Shown one piece after another: positions 35,968-46,400 of a stretch of 64,000 nucleotides of DNA (its first letter is position 1; the number at the start of each line of letters is the position of its first letter). Source of the stretch: CAUPWF01 sp964367685 (GTDB lineage Bacteria; Bacillota; Clostridia; Lachnospirales; Lachnospiraceae); assembly GCA_964367685.1 (NCBI GenBank), contig CAYIYM010000004.1:57619-121618 (forward strand), given 5' to 3'. The position numbers were made by a program, and so were the translations under genes. The notes below the pieces were generated by a model that saw only the letters and a program-made list of their open reading frames with translations, was not told the DNA's origin and made no database searches.

Positions 35968-38900
35968 ATGAAAGCATTAAATATACTTTACTCTGGGAAA
36001 CCAGAGTTAGATTCATGGATTAAGAATCAAGAGTTGAATGACGGATCACAATGCTTCATAAGAATACATTCATCTAATCTATCGGGTGATGAATGTGTTG
36101 ACTTAGCAAAGCATTTGAGAATACTGCTTCCAGCATCGACAATTGTTGGGTGCGCAGTATCGGGAGTTATCTACAACGGTGAAATCGTAGGTGATGAAAC
36201 GCTAATTTCAATTATTAGATTCAACTTCGGGACTATTAAATCTCGAATTTTGATGGCGCGAGATATGACAACAGAAGAATTGATAACAGATATCACAAGT
36301 TATGCCGTAGGGGAAGAGTCAAGCCTAGGGTTTCTTTTTCTGGGAATAAATCAATTAGAAGGTCTAAAAATCGCAGATGCACTAAATGAAAAGGTGCCTA
36401 ATGTTCCATTTGTTGGAGGGGTAACAGGATATACATTAGAAGATGGATCAATCCTTTCTTTTGTATTTGATGAGAATGGATATTATGAAAATGCATGTAG
36501 CATATCACTTATTAGTCAAGAATATGTATTATCTTATACGAATATTGTAAATGGACATCCAGCAGTAAGTGAAGAGTATACAATTACAGCCGCACATGAG
36601 GACTTTGTCGATGAAATCGACAATAAACCAGCAATTGAATGGTTAAACCAAGAATTAGGAATTCACGATTTTATTGAAAATAGCGATTGGAAAACGACAG
36701 TTGCTATTGATATTTTACTTCGTTTTCCACTAGTGTTAGAAGGTTATAATAGCACAACTAGATTTATGATGTATGATTCAGAATTGAATAAGATTAAACT
36801 ATATTTTACAAGTTTAGATCCTGGTCAGAAGTTTAGAGTGGGGTATTTGAGCCCACTGCGAAGTGCAGAACAATGGCATGAAATATGCCAAGAAATGCAA
36901 ACAGTACCAGCACAACATGTATTTTGCTATTCGTGTTTATTCCGAAAACTATTTTCTAATAGTATCGCAGAGTGGGAAGTACATGCATTTAAAGATAGTG
37001 GAATATGCGGAGCATTTATGCTTGGTGAGATTGGTACAAAAAATGGGGAAGTTCAGACGCTACATGGTGCTTGTAGTTTCTTTACGTTATCCGAAAAAGA
37101 TGAATATATTCAACCAGACTTAACTATGTTTGACCATCTAGATCAGTTAATAGAAGCAAATGATGATTTAATTGAACAAATCAATGTTACAAAAGAGACT
37201 CTAAAGTCAAATTATAATAACACAATTTTCGATTCATTGATTAATTATGAGAATGAAATCAAAGAACGTTTCTCCCAAGAATCTGATGATAAATTAAAGA
37301 ATATGACTCAATTCTTACAAGAACAATCGAAGAATATGCACAATCAAATTTGTTTGATATCTATTGAAAATGCAGAGAAGTATTTTATTGTATTAGGTGA
37401 AGATAAATTCGAACAAATGGCTGCAGAGAGTATGACGAAAATCCTGGCCTTTTTACAGGATGCTTTTCCAGACTTACAGTTTAACTACTATAATTATGAT
37501 TATGCTAGTTTTTTATTTACGATTGAGGAAAATGTTAATGCAAGTCATTTTACAGAGATTGTTAAATCTCTTTATACAAACTGTGGTGCTTACAATTTAT
37601 TAAATGGAACAGTGGCTTGTATTAATAATTTTACATTTACTCTGACAGGATTGCCAGTCCAAAGATTGGTAGAATTATCAAAATCAGAAGATTTAGAAAT
37701 TGGACAAAGGCGATTTAATTTATGTGATGAGTATGAGAATTTTCAGAAGGACCTACAGTCTGAATTTAGAATGGTTGCTAATTTAAATCAAGTAATTAAA
37801 GATAATTCAGTTATTCCATATTTTCAAGGAGTTTATAATAACAGAAAGAATAACTTCTGGGGATATGAGGCTTTGATGCGACTACAAAGCCCAGATGGGA
37901 AGATATTGTTCCCAAGTGATTTCCTTGAAATATCTAAGAAGTATCAACTGTACTTACCTTTGAGTTTATGTATGGTGACAAAAGTCCTTGAATTATTTGC
38001 GGACAGAGATGAAATCGTTAGTATTAATATTTCTCCTTATGATGTATTATCAGAGAAATTTCAAGATGTTGTATTTGAGCAATTAAGTAAAATGGAGCAT
38101 TCTAGTCATTTTATCTTCGAATTAGTAGAAACAAATTTATATGAAGACCTGGAGGCACTTCGCGCATTTATCCTAAGAGCAAAGAAGCATGGCGTTAAGA
38201 TTGCGTTGGATGATTTTGGAGCAGGATATTCGAATTTTATAGAAATTGGTACACTGGATTTGGATTATTTGAAAATCAATGGTGAGCTCATTCGATTACT
38301 TGGAACTCATGAATCATATGGCCAGATTTTAGATAGTATTACTTATATGGCGAAGAAGATGAATGTAGAGCTTATTGCAGAATATGTAGAAACAGCATCT
38401 ATGCAAAAGCAGTTAGTGAGAAATGGCATTCATTATTCGCAAGGAAGTTTCTTCGCAAAAGCTATTTCATTTGAGGAACTCACAATAGAAATAGAAGAGA
38501 GAAAAGAAAAGCAAGAGAAACAAGACAGCAAGTCCAATGATAAATTTGATATAAGCTTGGAGAATCCGAAGGTAAAGAAACGATCCAAATATCTCTATTG
38601 GGGAGGTATTATTGTAGGATTAATCACAGCAATAACGATTTGGGCATTTGTTGCCTATAATCGTGCAGAAATAAAAGACATTAATGATACGTTCTTGGTA
38701 GAATTAGCTGACGGGTTGGCAGATAAAGTAAATCTGTTTGTAGAAGGCTCGAAGACCGAACTACAAGCAACTGCTTTCATTGTATCGAAGCATATTGCTG
38801 AAGGCGAGGATTATGGCGAAGAACTTTCGCAATTAGCTACTTATTCTGATTTTTCAGATTTTTACGTTTCACGGGAAGGCGAACAAGCAGTCAATGGTAT

Positions 38901-40065
38901 AGGTGAAGAAATTGGACTTGACATGGATGATATTTATGGGCAGTCAAAGCCGCAAGAGGTTACAATTCTATCGCCCTTAGTTGACGAGGTGTCAAATACT
39001 GAAGTGTTGATTTTTGTTGTCGATATGGAATATGATGGAGACAAGGTTGGTGAACTCTACGGTAAGTTCGAATTAGATCAATTTTCTGAATTATTGGCAT
39101 TGAAGAGTTTTGGGGGAGAAGCCTTCTATCATTTATGTGAAGTAGATGGAACTCCAATTCACTTAAGCGGAAATAGTGATAACTTATTTGTAGATGGAGA
39201 CATGTATACCTTTATTAGTTCTCTAGATATTTATAACGGTCACACAATAGAATCGATACAAGAAGACATGGAAGAAGGCGAAGATGTTCTTTTGAATTAC
39301 TACGTGAATGGCCAAGATAGATCGGCAGTCATGGTAAGGATTCCAGGAACTGATTGGTGTGTAGTAAGTATTGTGCTTTCTGAGGTGAACTTAGAAGTAA
39401 TTGAGCAAACGAATAAAAGTACAATCTACTTTATGGGCTTTTTGATTACAATATATATCATTTATTTCTTACTAAATGTAGGATATGGAAATCAAACAAG
39501 GAAAGAGCTTGTTAAGGCCTTAAAGGAAAGCTACTACCTAACTAATACATTACAAACAAGCATAGAAACAGACAGCTTGACACGTGCATATAGTCGTGCG
39601 GCAGCAGCTGAGAAGATAAGTGATATTATTATCAAGGATGGCGAGACAACGAAAATGCATGCAGTAGTATTGTTAGATGTAGATAATTTCAAGGGCATCA
39701 ATGACAATTATGGACACCAAACAGGTGATGTGTACCTTCAGGATTTCGCAAGTAGTGTTCGTGCATCTCTTCGCATGGGAGATATATTAGGACGATTAGG
39801 TGGAGATGAATTTGTTGTCTTGTTAAATGATGTTGAAGACATAAATGAAGTAGAACGAGTAGTATCAAAAATCGTGGAAAATGTTAATAAAATAGAAATT
39901 CGTGGAGTATCTTTAGATAATGTATCCGTAAGTGCTGGTGTGGCAATGGTTCCTGAATTTGGAAGGAATTATGAAACACTATCTCATCATGCAGATACAG
40001 CATTGTATGCAGCAAAAAATGCTGGAAAGAACAAATATGTCTTTTACTCAGATGGATTAAGTTAA
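35968..40065 (+). CDS. FIST - degenerate GGDEF - EAL - TM - Cache - TM - GGDEF signalling protein
   Basis: A 1365-residue c-di-GMP enzyme. FIST N and C domains occupy about residues 1-370, then a short coiled coil. About residues 460-600 look like a degenerate GGDEF (YNYDYASF where the signature belongs). The EAL domain spans about 610-850: EAL at 634-636, NISPYD, DDFGAG, LKIN, AEYVE and QGSFF all present, consistent with an active phosphodiesterase. TM1 is about 875-897, an extracellular Cache-like sensor follows, TM2 is about 1152-1173. The C-terminal GGDEF (1278-1282) is intact, with an RxxD inhibition site five residues before. Placing the cyclase last, after the membrane, is unusual. Confidence 0.88.
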   Translation: MKALNILYSGKPELDSWIKNQELNDGSQCFIRIHSSNLSGDECVDLAKHLRILLPASTIVGCAVSGVIYNGEIVGDETLISIIRFNFGTIKSRILMARDMTTEELITDITSYAVGEESSLGFLFLGINQLEGLKIADALNEKVPNVPFVGGVTGYTLEDGSILSFVFDENGYYENACSISLISQEYVLSYTNIVNGHPAVSEEYTITAAHEDFVDEIDNKPAIEWLNQELGIHDFIENSDWKTTVAIDILLRFPLVLEGYNSTTRFMMYDSELNKIKLYFTSLDPGQKFRVGYLSPLRSAEQWHEICQEMQTVPAQHVFCYSCLFRKLFSNSIAEWEVHAFKDSGICGAFMLGEIGTKNGEVQTLHGACSFFTLSEKDEYIQPDLTMFDHLDQLIEANDDLIEQINVTKETLKSNYNNTIFDSLINYENEIKERFSQESDDKLKNMTQFLQEQSKNMHNQICLISIENAEKYFIVLGEDKFEQMAAESMTKILAFLQDAFPDLQFNYYNYDYASFLFTIEENVNASHFTEIVKSLYTNCGAYNLLNGTVACINNFTFTLTGLPVQRLVELSKSEDLEIGQRRFNLCDEYENFQKDLQSEFRMVANLNQVIKDNSVIPYFQGVYNNRKNNFWGYEALMRLQSPDGKILFPSDFLEISKKYQLYLPLSLCMVTKVLELFADRDEIVSINISPYDVLSEKFQDVVFEQLSKMEHSSHFIFELVETNLYEDLEALRAFILRAKKHGVKIALDDFGAGYSNFIEIGTLDLDYLKINGELIRLLGTHESYGQILDSITYMAKKMNVELIAEYVETASMQKQLVRNGIHYSQGSFFAKAISFEELTIEIEERKEKQEKQDSKSNDKFDISLENPKVKKRSKYLYWGGIIVGLITAITIWAFVAYNRAEIKDINDTFLVELADGLADKVNLFVEGSKTELQATAFIVSKHIAEGEDYGEELSQLATYSDFSDFYVSREGEQAVNGIGEEIGLDMDDIYGQSKPQEVTILSPLVDEVSNTEVLIFVVDMEYDGDKVGELYGKFELDQFSELLALKSFGGEAFYHLCEVDGTPIHLSGNSDNLFVDGDMYTFISSLDIYNGHTIESIQEDMEEGEDVLLNYYVNGQDRSAVMVRIPGTDWCVVSIVLSEVNLEVIEQTNKSTIYFMGFLITIYIIYFLLNVGYGNQTRKELVKALKESYYLTNTLQTSIETDSLTRAYSRAAAAEKISDIIIKDGETTKMHAVVLLDVDNFKGINDNYGHQTGDVYLQDFASSVRASLRMGDILGRLGGDEFVVLLNDVEDINEVERVVSKIVENVNKIEIRGVSLDNVSVSAGVAMVPEFGRNYETLSHHADTALYAAKNAGKNKYVFYSDGLS

Positions 40066-40076
40066 TACAAATAATA

Positions 40077-40122
40077 AAAAGAAGTAGCAGATAGAGGGAA
40101 AACTCCATTTGCTACTTCTTTT
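40077..40122 (+). terminator. hairpin with T-run directly in front of jetD
   Basis: Perfect 13-base arms (40077-40089, 40110-40122) ending in TTTT. The T-run touches the jetD ribosome binding site AGGAG (40123-40127). It terminates the FIST/EAL/GGDEF transcript and may limit read-through into the Wadjet operon. No promoter is evident between the hairpin and jetD. Confidence 0.8.
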
Positions 40123-40132
40123 AGGAGAAGAT

Positions 40133-41374
40133 ATGAGAAAAAAGGAGTCTATAACTTTAGGAAAATGGATTATAAAAAAGTATAATACGAAGAAATGGCG
40201 AGAAGGTCTGGAGCTTGGAACTAGGAAAACAAAGCAAATTCAAGAACTACTTGATTTGTTTGGACGTAAATCTCTTGAAGAGCAGGTAGAAGAATTAACG
40301 AAGGAAGGGTATCTATTTGCAGATCGAAAAAGCGTAAATACAGAGATAATACAGCTACACATCAAGTTGGAGAGATTAGGAGACTTGTGTGAACGAGAGG
40401 GAATTCAAAATCCAAGAGATATATTTGCGCTCAGAAAATCTAAAATTGAAGCTTGGCTAAATCTAGCAAAAGAAGAACAAGAAGATGATCGAAGATCTAA
40501 GGAATGGATTATTAAGTTTTATACTCATTTACTGGGGCAATTGGAACGAGCTACCAAAGAACTACCTCAAGATGCGAAAGATTTAGATTTTCTTAAATGC
40601 CTAAATGAGCTTGCAGCATTGAAAACGGATATGTGGAAACGCCAATTTAGTGCACAAGTTTTGGGAAATTCAAAGGTTTTTGAGGATAAGTATCAGAGAA
40701 AAGTAGCTACAGTGTTGATAAATTACTCGGATTTATGCGATAAGGAAATGGAAGTAAATGAGATATTGGCCATCCATGGATTGTATTCTTATTCTCAAAC
40801 ACTAGAATGCAAAGGAACAATATGCTACCATTTAGACACACCTTTAGGAATACAGAGTATTGTGACTAGCGATGCTTATTATGGCCATGTGTTGAACGCG
40901 CAAACACTTTCTAATGCAAAAGTTGTAAATACTTATGGGATTCAAAGAGTAATTACCATTGAGAATAAAGCAAATTATGAAAACATGGTATTTGACCCTA
41001 GTACATTGTATATATTTACTCATGGATTCATGTCATTTAAGGAACGGGTATTCTTAAAAACCTTATGGGATTTACTTCCGGATGATGTACAGTTTTATCA
41101 TTGGAGTGATATGGATTATGGCGGATTTCGTATTTTTAAATTTATGAAGGAAAGAGTATTCGAGAATCGAGTTCTCAGGCCTTGGAAAATGGGGAAAGAA
41201 GAGTATCAGCAGTTATTAAAAGAAAGTGAAGGAACTCCCCTTACTGAGACGCTAAGAAGACAACTCACATTACTTGATATACCTGAATTAGAGGAATTAA
41301 AGTCATGTATATTGCTCCATGGAAAAATATTTGAGCAAGAGCAATTAATGGAAGGGAAGAATGGAAATTTATGA
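40133..41374 (+). CDS. jetD: Wadjet nuclease subunit JetD (DUF2220, TOPRIM-like)
   Basis: A 413-residue protein. The C-terminal half is a DUF2220/TOPRIM-like nuclease with the catalytic Glu in TIENKANYE (about residue 286) and the metal D-x-D in SDMDYGG (about residue 330). In Wadjet, JetD dimers cut the DNA bound by the JetABC loop extruder, destroying small closed circles such as plasmids. ATG 40133 is chosen over an upstream in-frame start because AGGAG precedes it. It overlaps jetA by ATGA. The subtype cannot be fixed without profile searches. Confidence 0.88.
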   Translation: MRKKESITLGKWIIKKYNTKKWREGLELGTRKTKQIQELLDLFGRKSLEEQVEELTKEGYLFADRKSVNTEIIQLHIKLERLGDLCEREGIQNPRDIFALRKSKIEAWLNLAKEEQEDDRRSKEWIIKFYTHLLGQLERATKELPQDAKDLDFLKCLNELAALKTDMWKRQFSAQVLGNSKVFEDKYQRKVATVLINYSDLCDKEMEVNEILAIHGLYSYSQTLECKGTICYHLDTPLGIQSIVTSDAYYGHVLNAQTLSNAKVVNTYGIQRVITIENKANYENMVFDPSTLYIFTHGFMSFKERVFLKTLWDLLPDDVQFYHWSDMDYGGFRIFKFMKERVFENRVLRPWKMGKEEYQQLLKESEGTPLTETLRRQLTLLDIPELEELKSCILLHGKIFEQEQLMEGKNGNL

Positions 41375-42792
41375 TTTTACAAAAACGAATTCCAAAAGAT
41401 TTTTATAAATTATTTCGTACTCAGAATATGCAATATTATATGTTGTTTCTAGTTGCTTTATTTGAAGAAAATATGCGCTCTTACCTATCTCTCGGCCTTA
41501 CAGAGCAAGAGTGTAGAGGGATTATTTCAGAAACCATTGTAAAGTTAAGTATTCAATGGGAGCTAGAAGTGGATAACGAATTACTAGAGCAGGCAGGAGA
41601 AAATGAGGGACAACAGTTTGTAGGAGGTACACCTGCGGGGATTTTGAGTCGTTTAGTAAATTGGGGCTGGCTAAAAAAAGACTTTGACGAGAAAATCAAT
41701 CGATATGTCTATTCTTTTCCAGAATATAGCCAACTGTATATAGAGCTGTTTCAACATTTACAAACAGAGGATGACAGTAGAGAGCGAGAAAGCATTCTAT
41801 CGATTTATAGTGCCTTATATACTTTTCATGGGGACAAGGAAAAGAACAATGAAATATTAAGAGGGGCGGTGCAAACTTGTCGCAAATTAAGCCAATTGCT
41901 TACGAATATGCAAGATGGCGTACGGAGTTATTTTGAGGAATTATCAAGGCAGAAAGATTTTATTGGAATACAAAAAACACTAGTTGAGGAAATTAACAAT
42001 AGTGATAGTAAAAAATATGCAATTCTTACGACGACTGATAGTTTTTATCGTTACAAAGAAGAAATTAAAGAATTGATAAGTAGGATTCTAATTGATAATG
42101 AGTTGTATAAGCAGCGTCTGGAGCAAGAAAAATGTTTGCAAGAGCAAAATGATTTATACTATCAGCGAATAGAAATCCGCTTGAGTATCTGTGATAAATC
42201 AGGTGAATTGGTACATGATTTGGAACGTGAATTCGATATGATGGAACAAAAATATAAAAAACTAATTGAGCAAAAGTCTATATTTGCTCAAAGGGCATTA
42301 GCAAGAATGCACTATATTCTGCAAGAGGGTAGCAATAAAGAGAACTACTTATTGCAATGGATCCAATTCTTAAACCATGTGGAACAACCAGATGATTTTC
42401 TGGATAAAACAAGGAAGCAAATGAGATTTAGCACTTCCTATAAATTTATGTCAGACAAGAGTTTTAGTAATCGTAGACAGCAAGGAGATATGGAATTTAG
42501 GCCAGACATAATCCGAGAAAAGGAAGAGCAAGGGGCGAAGGAAATTCATGCATATATTCCCAAACCATTATATACAAAGAAAGAACTGCGATTATTTAAA
42601 GAGGCAAATATGCAAGACGGTAAGTTTGTAACAACCAAAGAGACTGTGCGTACAATGGAAGACTTGGAGAAGTTATTATTCTTGTGGCAAGAAGCGACAG
42701 AGAATTTAAATGATAGTAAGAAGGTAGAACTTGGACAAGTATTCAAGAATGATGCAGGTATGCTATATAGAGAATTGATTATTGAGGATTAG
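41371..42792 (+). CDS. jetA: Wadjet subunit JetA (kleisin-like)
   Basis: A 473-residue protein with the N-terminal winged-helix and long helical linker expected of the kleisin/MukF-like subunit that bridges the SMC heads. Its sequence (FYKLFRTQNMQYYMLFLVAL near the start) resembles the JetA family of Clostridia rather than the DUF3375 type I form. ATG overlaps the jetD stop as ATGA. Assigned largely from position between jetD and jetB plus family resemblance. Confidence 0.8.
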   Translation: MILQKRIPKDFYKLFRTQNMQYYMLFLVALFEENMRSYLSLGLTEQECRGIISETIVKLSIQWELEVDNELLEQAGENEGQQFVGGTPAGILSRLVNWGWLKKDFDEKINRYVYSFPEYSQLYIELFQHLQTEDDSRERESILSIYSALYTFHGDKEKNNEILRGAVQTCRKLSQLLTNMQDGVRSYFEELSRQKDFIGIQKTLVEEINNSDSKKYAILTTTDSFYRYKEEIKELISRILIDNELYKQRLEQEKCLQEQNDLYYQRIEIRLSICDKSGELVHDLEREFDMMEQKYKKLIEQKSIFAQRALARMHYILQEGSNKENYLLQWIQFLNHVEQPDDFLDKTRKQMRFSTSYKFMSDKSFSNRRQQGDMEFRPDIIREKEEQGAKEIHAYIPKPLYTKKELRLFKEANMQDGKFVTTKETVRTMEDLEKLLFLWQEATENLNDSKKVELGQVFKNDAGMLYRELIIED

Positions 42793-42801
42793 GAGAAAAA
42801 G

Positions 42802-43425
42802 ATGTTAAGAGATTTGCAGGAATTAACGATTACTGAAGTGGAGCAGATAAAAAAAGTAATACAAGATTTATTTCGTTGTACTTGTATTTTACAGATGAAG
42901 TGTGATCCGGAAACATTGGGATTAAAAGATAATCCAAGATATGAACAATGCGTTAGATATCGAGAATTTGTCGCGGATTATCTAGAAGTTTTAGGGTGTG
43001 AATTAATACATGATTCTCAAGAGCATTTATTTCGAATTGCAGGAGAAGGCACGTTGATTGAGAAAATGAGCCTGACAACTACAAGGCTTGTAGTTTTGAT
43101 GAAGTTAATTTATCATGAGAAAATTATGGGAAATGGGCTTCGTGCAACAGTTACAAATCTAGAAGAAATTCGACAGTATGGGATGGATACTCACTTATTA
43201 ACGAGGAAGCTCACCGATCAAGAATGGAAAGAGGCCTTAGTTTTAATGCGGACTCATCAGATGATAACATTTCCAGGTGCTATTTCGAATATGGAAGATA
43301 AGACACCAATCTATATTTATAGTACAGTTAATATTTATTGTAATTCAGCAACATTAGGACAGTTAATTGAGGTGTACAAGGTAAATGAAGAAATGAGTGA
43401 GGTAGAGTATGATACGGAAGAATAA
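42802..43425 (+). CDS. jetB: Wadjet subunit JetB (KITE/MukE-like)
   Basis: A 207-residue protein predicted as the small winged-helix subunit that binds JetA. A winged-helix-like region covers about residues 60-150. It sits nine bases after jetA and overlaps jetC by 17 bases, so all four genes are coupled. It resembles the DUF6063-type/DUF4194-like JetB proteins; the assignment rests on operon position and length. Confidence 0.75.
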   Translation: MLRDLQELTITEVEQIKKVIQDLFRCTCILQMKCDPETLGLKDNPRYEQCVRYREFVADYLEVLGCELIHDSQEHLFRIAGEGTLIEKMSLTTTRLVVLMKLIYHEKIMGNGLRATVTNLEEIRQYGMDTHLLTRKLTDQEWKEALVLMRTHQMITFPGAISNMEDKTPIYIYSTVNIYCNSATLGQLIEVYKVNEEMSEVEYDTEE

Positions 43426-46400
43426 GAAGATTTTCACAAGACTTTGTCTCAATAACTGGGGTGGAGTCAATCATGAAATATTAGAATTCCACGAATATGT
43501 AAATTTATTCAGTGGGAAGAGTGGATCGGGAAAATCTACCGTAATGGATGCAATTCAAGTTATTCTCTATGGAAGTTTCTCGTCAAGTTTCTTGAATAAA
43601 GCGGCAGATGATGCAAAAAATAGGCGTAGTGTTCTAAGCTATCTGCGTGGGGAACAAAAAGATGGATCTGCCAATCGAGAAGGAAAAGATTTCTGTTCCA
43701 CAATTGTACTAGAAATTGAAGATAAGGCAAATCATATGGTTAGCTGTGTTGGATTGGTGTTTGAGGTAAGAAAAAGCGACAATGAATTAAAACGATTTTC
43801 TTATTTTAGCCATTCTGGAAGGATTCCAGAAGGCGCTTATATCAATCAAAATGGAGTTCCTTATACAATAAGGGATATTAAGGCTTTGGTAGAAGAGCGT
43901 CAACGTTCAGAGGATAACGTAGGAAAATATGATATTAATCGAACCTATGTTACAAAAGAAGCTTATTTAAAAACTCTAAATGATGCAATCATGGGTTATG
44001 TAGATGGAAATCGATTTACGACCATGGAAAAGAGCGCCATTGCGCTACGCATGACAAATGGTACAGGCCAATTCATTCGTGATTATATGTTTCCCAAAAG
44101 CGAAGGTGATACGATTCAGAAAATCAGTGAACAGCTAGGGGCTTACCAAGAAATTACAAATCAAATAGAAGATTTAAAAAAGCGAATAGATGAGTTGACT
44201 GTGATTCATGAGCATGGTCTCTTGATTACAACTGCACAAGCGGACAAACTAAAAGCACAGAAGATATTACAATGTATGGAAGTGGAGCAATCAAAGCTTC
44301 GAATTGAAGAAAAAACACAAGCCCATGAAGAAGTGGCGGGGATACTTCTTCAATTAGAAGGAGAATGTACAAAATTAATAGAAGCAAGAAAAATGATTGA
44401 AGATGAATTAATTGATGTATCTGCTAATATTAAGGCTAGTGATTTAGGGGCGAAACTTAGATCACAAGAAGAATTGAAAAAACGTGGGGAAGTACTTGCG
44501 AATAATTATAGAGAATGGAATCGTATCTTAGAGTCCTTGATCCAATGGGAACAGGATGAAATTATCACTGATTATGTAAGTAATCCAATGCTGAACCGTA
44601 TAGCAGCATTTAAAGAGGGAACTATTTCTGTGTCAGAGTGTAAAACATTACGTGACAATATTAGTGATACGAAGAAGCAGTTAGAAATTGAGTATGAGGA
44701 TTACAATGATAGCAAGCGGGAAATTAATAAGCTTTTAACAGAGAAGAAAAAGCTGATTGAAGACATCAAAAACAATCGAAAACCATATGGTGACCAAGTG
44801 CGAAAGGCGAAGAGTGCTTTGTCTAGTCGCTTAAGTGCCATCTATGGTCGAACTATTTCAGTTCATGTATTTGCAGATTTATTCGATATTAAGGAAGAGG
44901 AATGGAAAAATGCTGTCGAGGGACGACTCGGGCGTATGAAGACTTCTTTAATAACAGAGCCTCGATATGCAAGGGAGGCAGCAGTTATATTTCGTGAAAT
45001 GAAAGAATTTCAGCATGTAGAACTAATTAACTCCAAAGCAATCGAAGATACTGAGCCGAAGGCAAAAAAGAATTCCCTCTATGAAGTAGTGAAAACAGAA
45101 TACGAATATATAGACCTGTGCTTGAAACGCTATTTAGGTAAGGTTATCAAATGCGAATTAGTATCTCAGTTAGAAGAAGCACGGGATGGTGTGATGAAAG
45201 ATTGCTATGCCTACAGTAACTTCATTTATCGTCATTTAAAAAAGCAGGATTATACGACCTATGCTTGTATTGGGACGAAGGTATCTAAAGCGAAGTTGAA
45301 AGAATACGAAGCAGAAGCAAGGGAGTTAGAGGCAGAACATGAGGAGCACTGCAAAATAGTGGAAGCACTGAAAGAAGCACGAGATTTCGAATCATTGAAT
45401 CGTGATACGGACTACTTGGTAGACTTGTCGAAGGCGGCAGTTGAGTTAGAAAAGGTAGTAGTTGAACAAGATAAATTAAATCGAGAAATCAAGGAATTGC
45501 AAGAAGGCACCTTTAAGGAGTTGCAAGAAAAAGAGCAAAAGTTACAATTAGAACGTGCAGAGGCAGATAAGAAGGTCAGCTTAATGAATGAGAAGCTGAC
45601 TAATGAAAAGGCTAGAAAGGCAATGCTCCAAGTTGATATATCCCATGCTGAGCGTGACTTGGAACGTTATCTAAGTGGATATGTGGCAGATGAAGAGTTA
45701 GAACTATGGGTGCGTCAAGAAGCCTTGAAGCGTTTTGGTGCAGAGAAGTCTAAGCAGACAAATCAGATTACAGTCTTAGATGAACAAATAGAAAATGCTA
45801 ATAAGGATCGACACAAAGCTAGGATTCGATACATACTAGACTATCCAAATGATGGATTTGATGGTTCAGAAATTAGCAATGAGAAATATGATATGCGGTT
45901 AGAGGAATATAGGAAAAATTACGAAGAAAAATATTTGGTGGAATTTGAGAAACAGGCAAAGTTAATTCACACAAGTCTTCGTGAGAATGTATTGGCAGCC
46001 ATCCATGGAGATATAAAAGCGGCAAAGCGACATACTCATGAAATCAATCGATTACTTCGTGACACCAACTTCTCCGATAGCACATACCAGATTAAGATTG
46101 AAGCAGCCAAAGATGAGAATGGGCAATTCTACGAGATGTTAATGGCAGAAGAATTGGATAGTAAGAACATAAATAACCATGGATTTGATGGGCAGATTAG
46201 TTTTGGAGAAGATGCCTTCTATCAGAAATATGAGCAGAAGATTAAGTTGCTGATTGAGAAATTCATGCCACATTCGAAGGGGGATACCATTTCTTTTGAA
46301 CAACGTCAAAAAGAAATGGAGTACTATAGTGATTATCGCAATTATTTGTCATTTAGTATGTTCGAACAAGTGACAGATGAAAATGGAATGGTTATACGAG

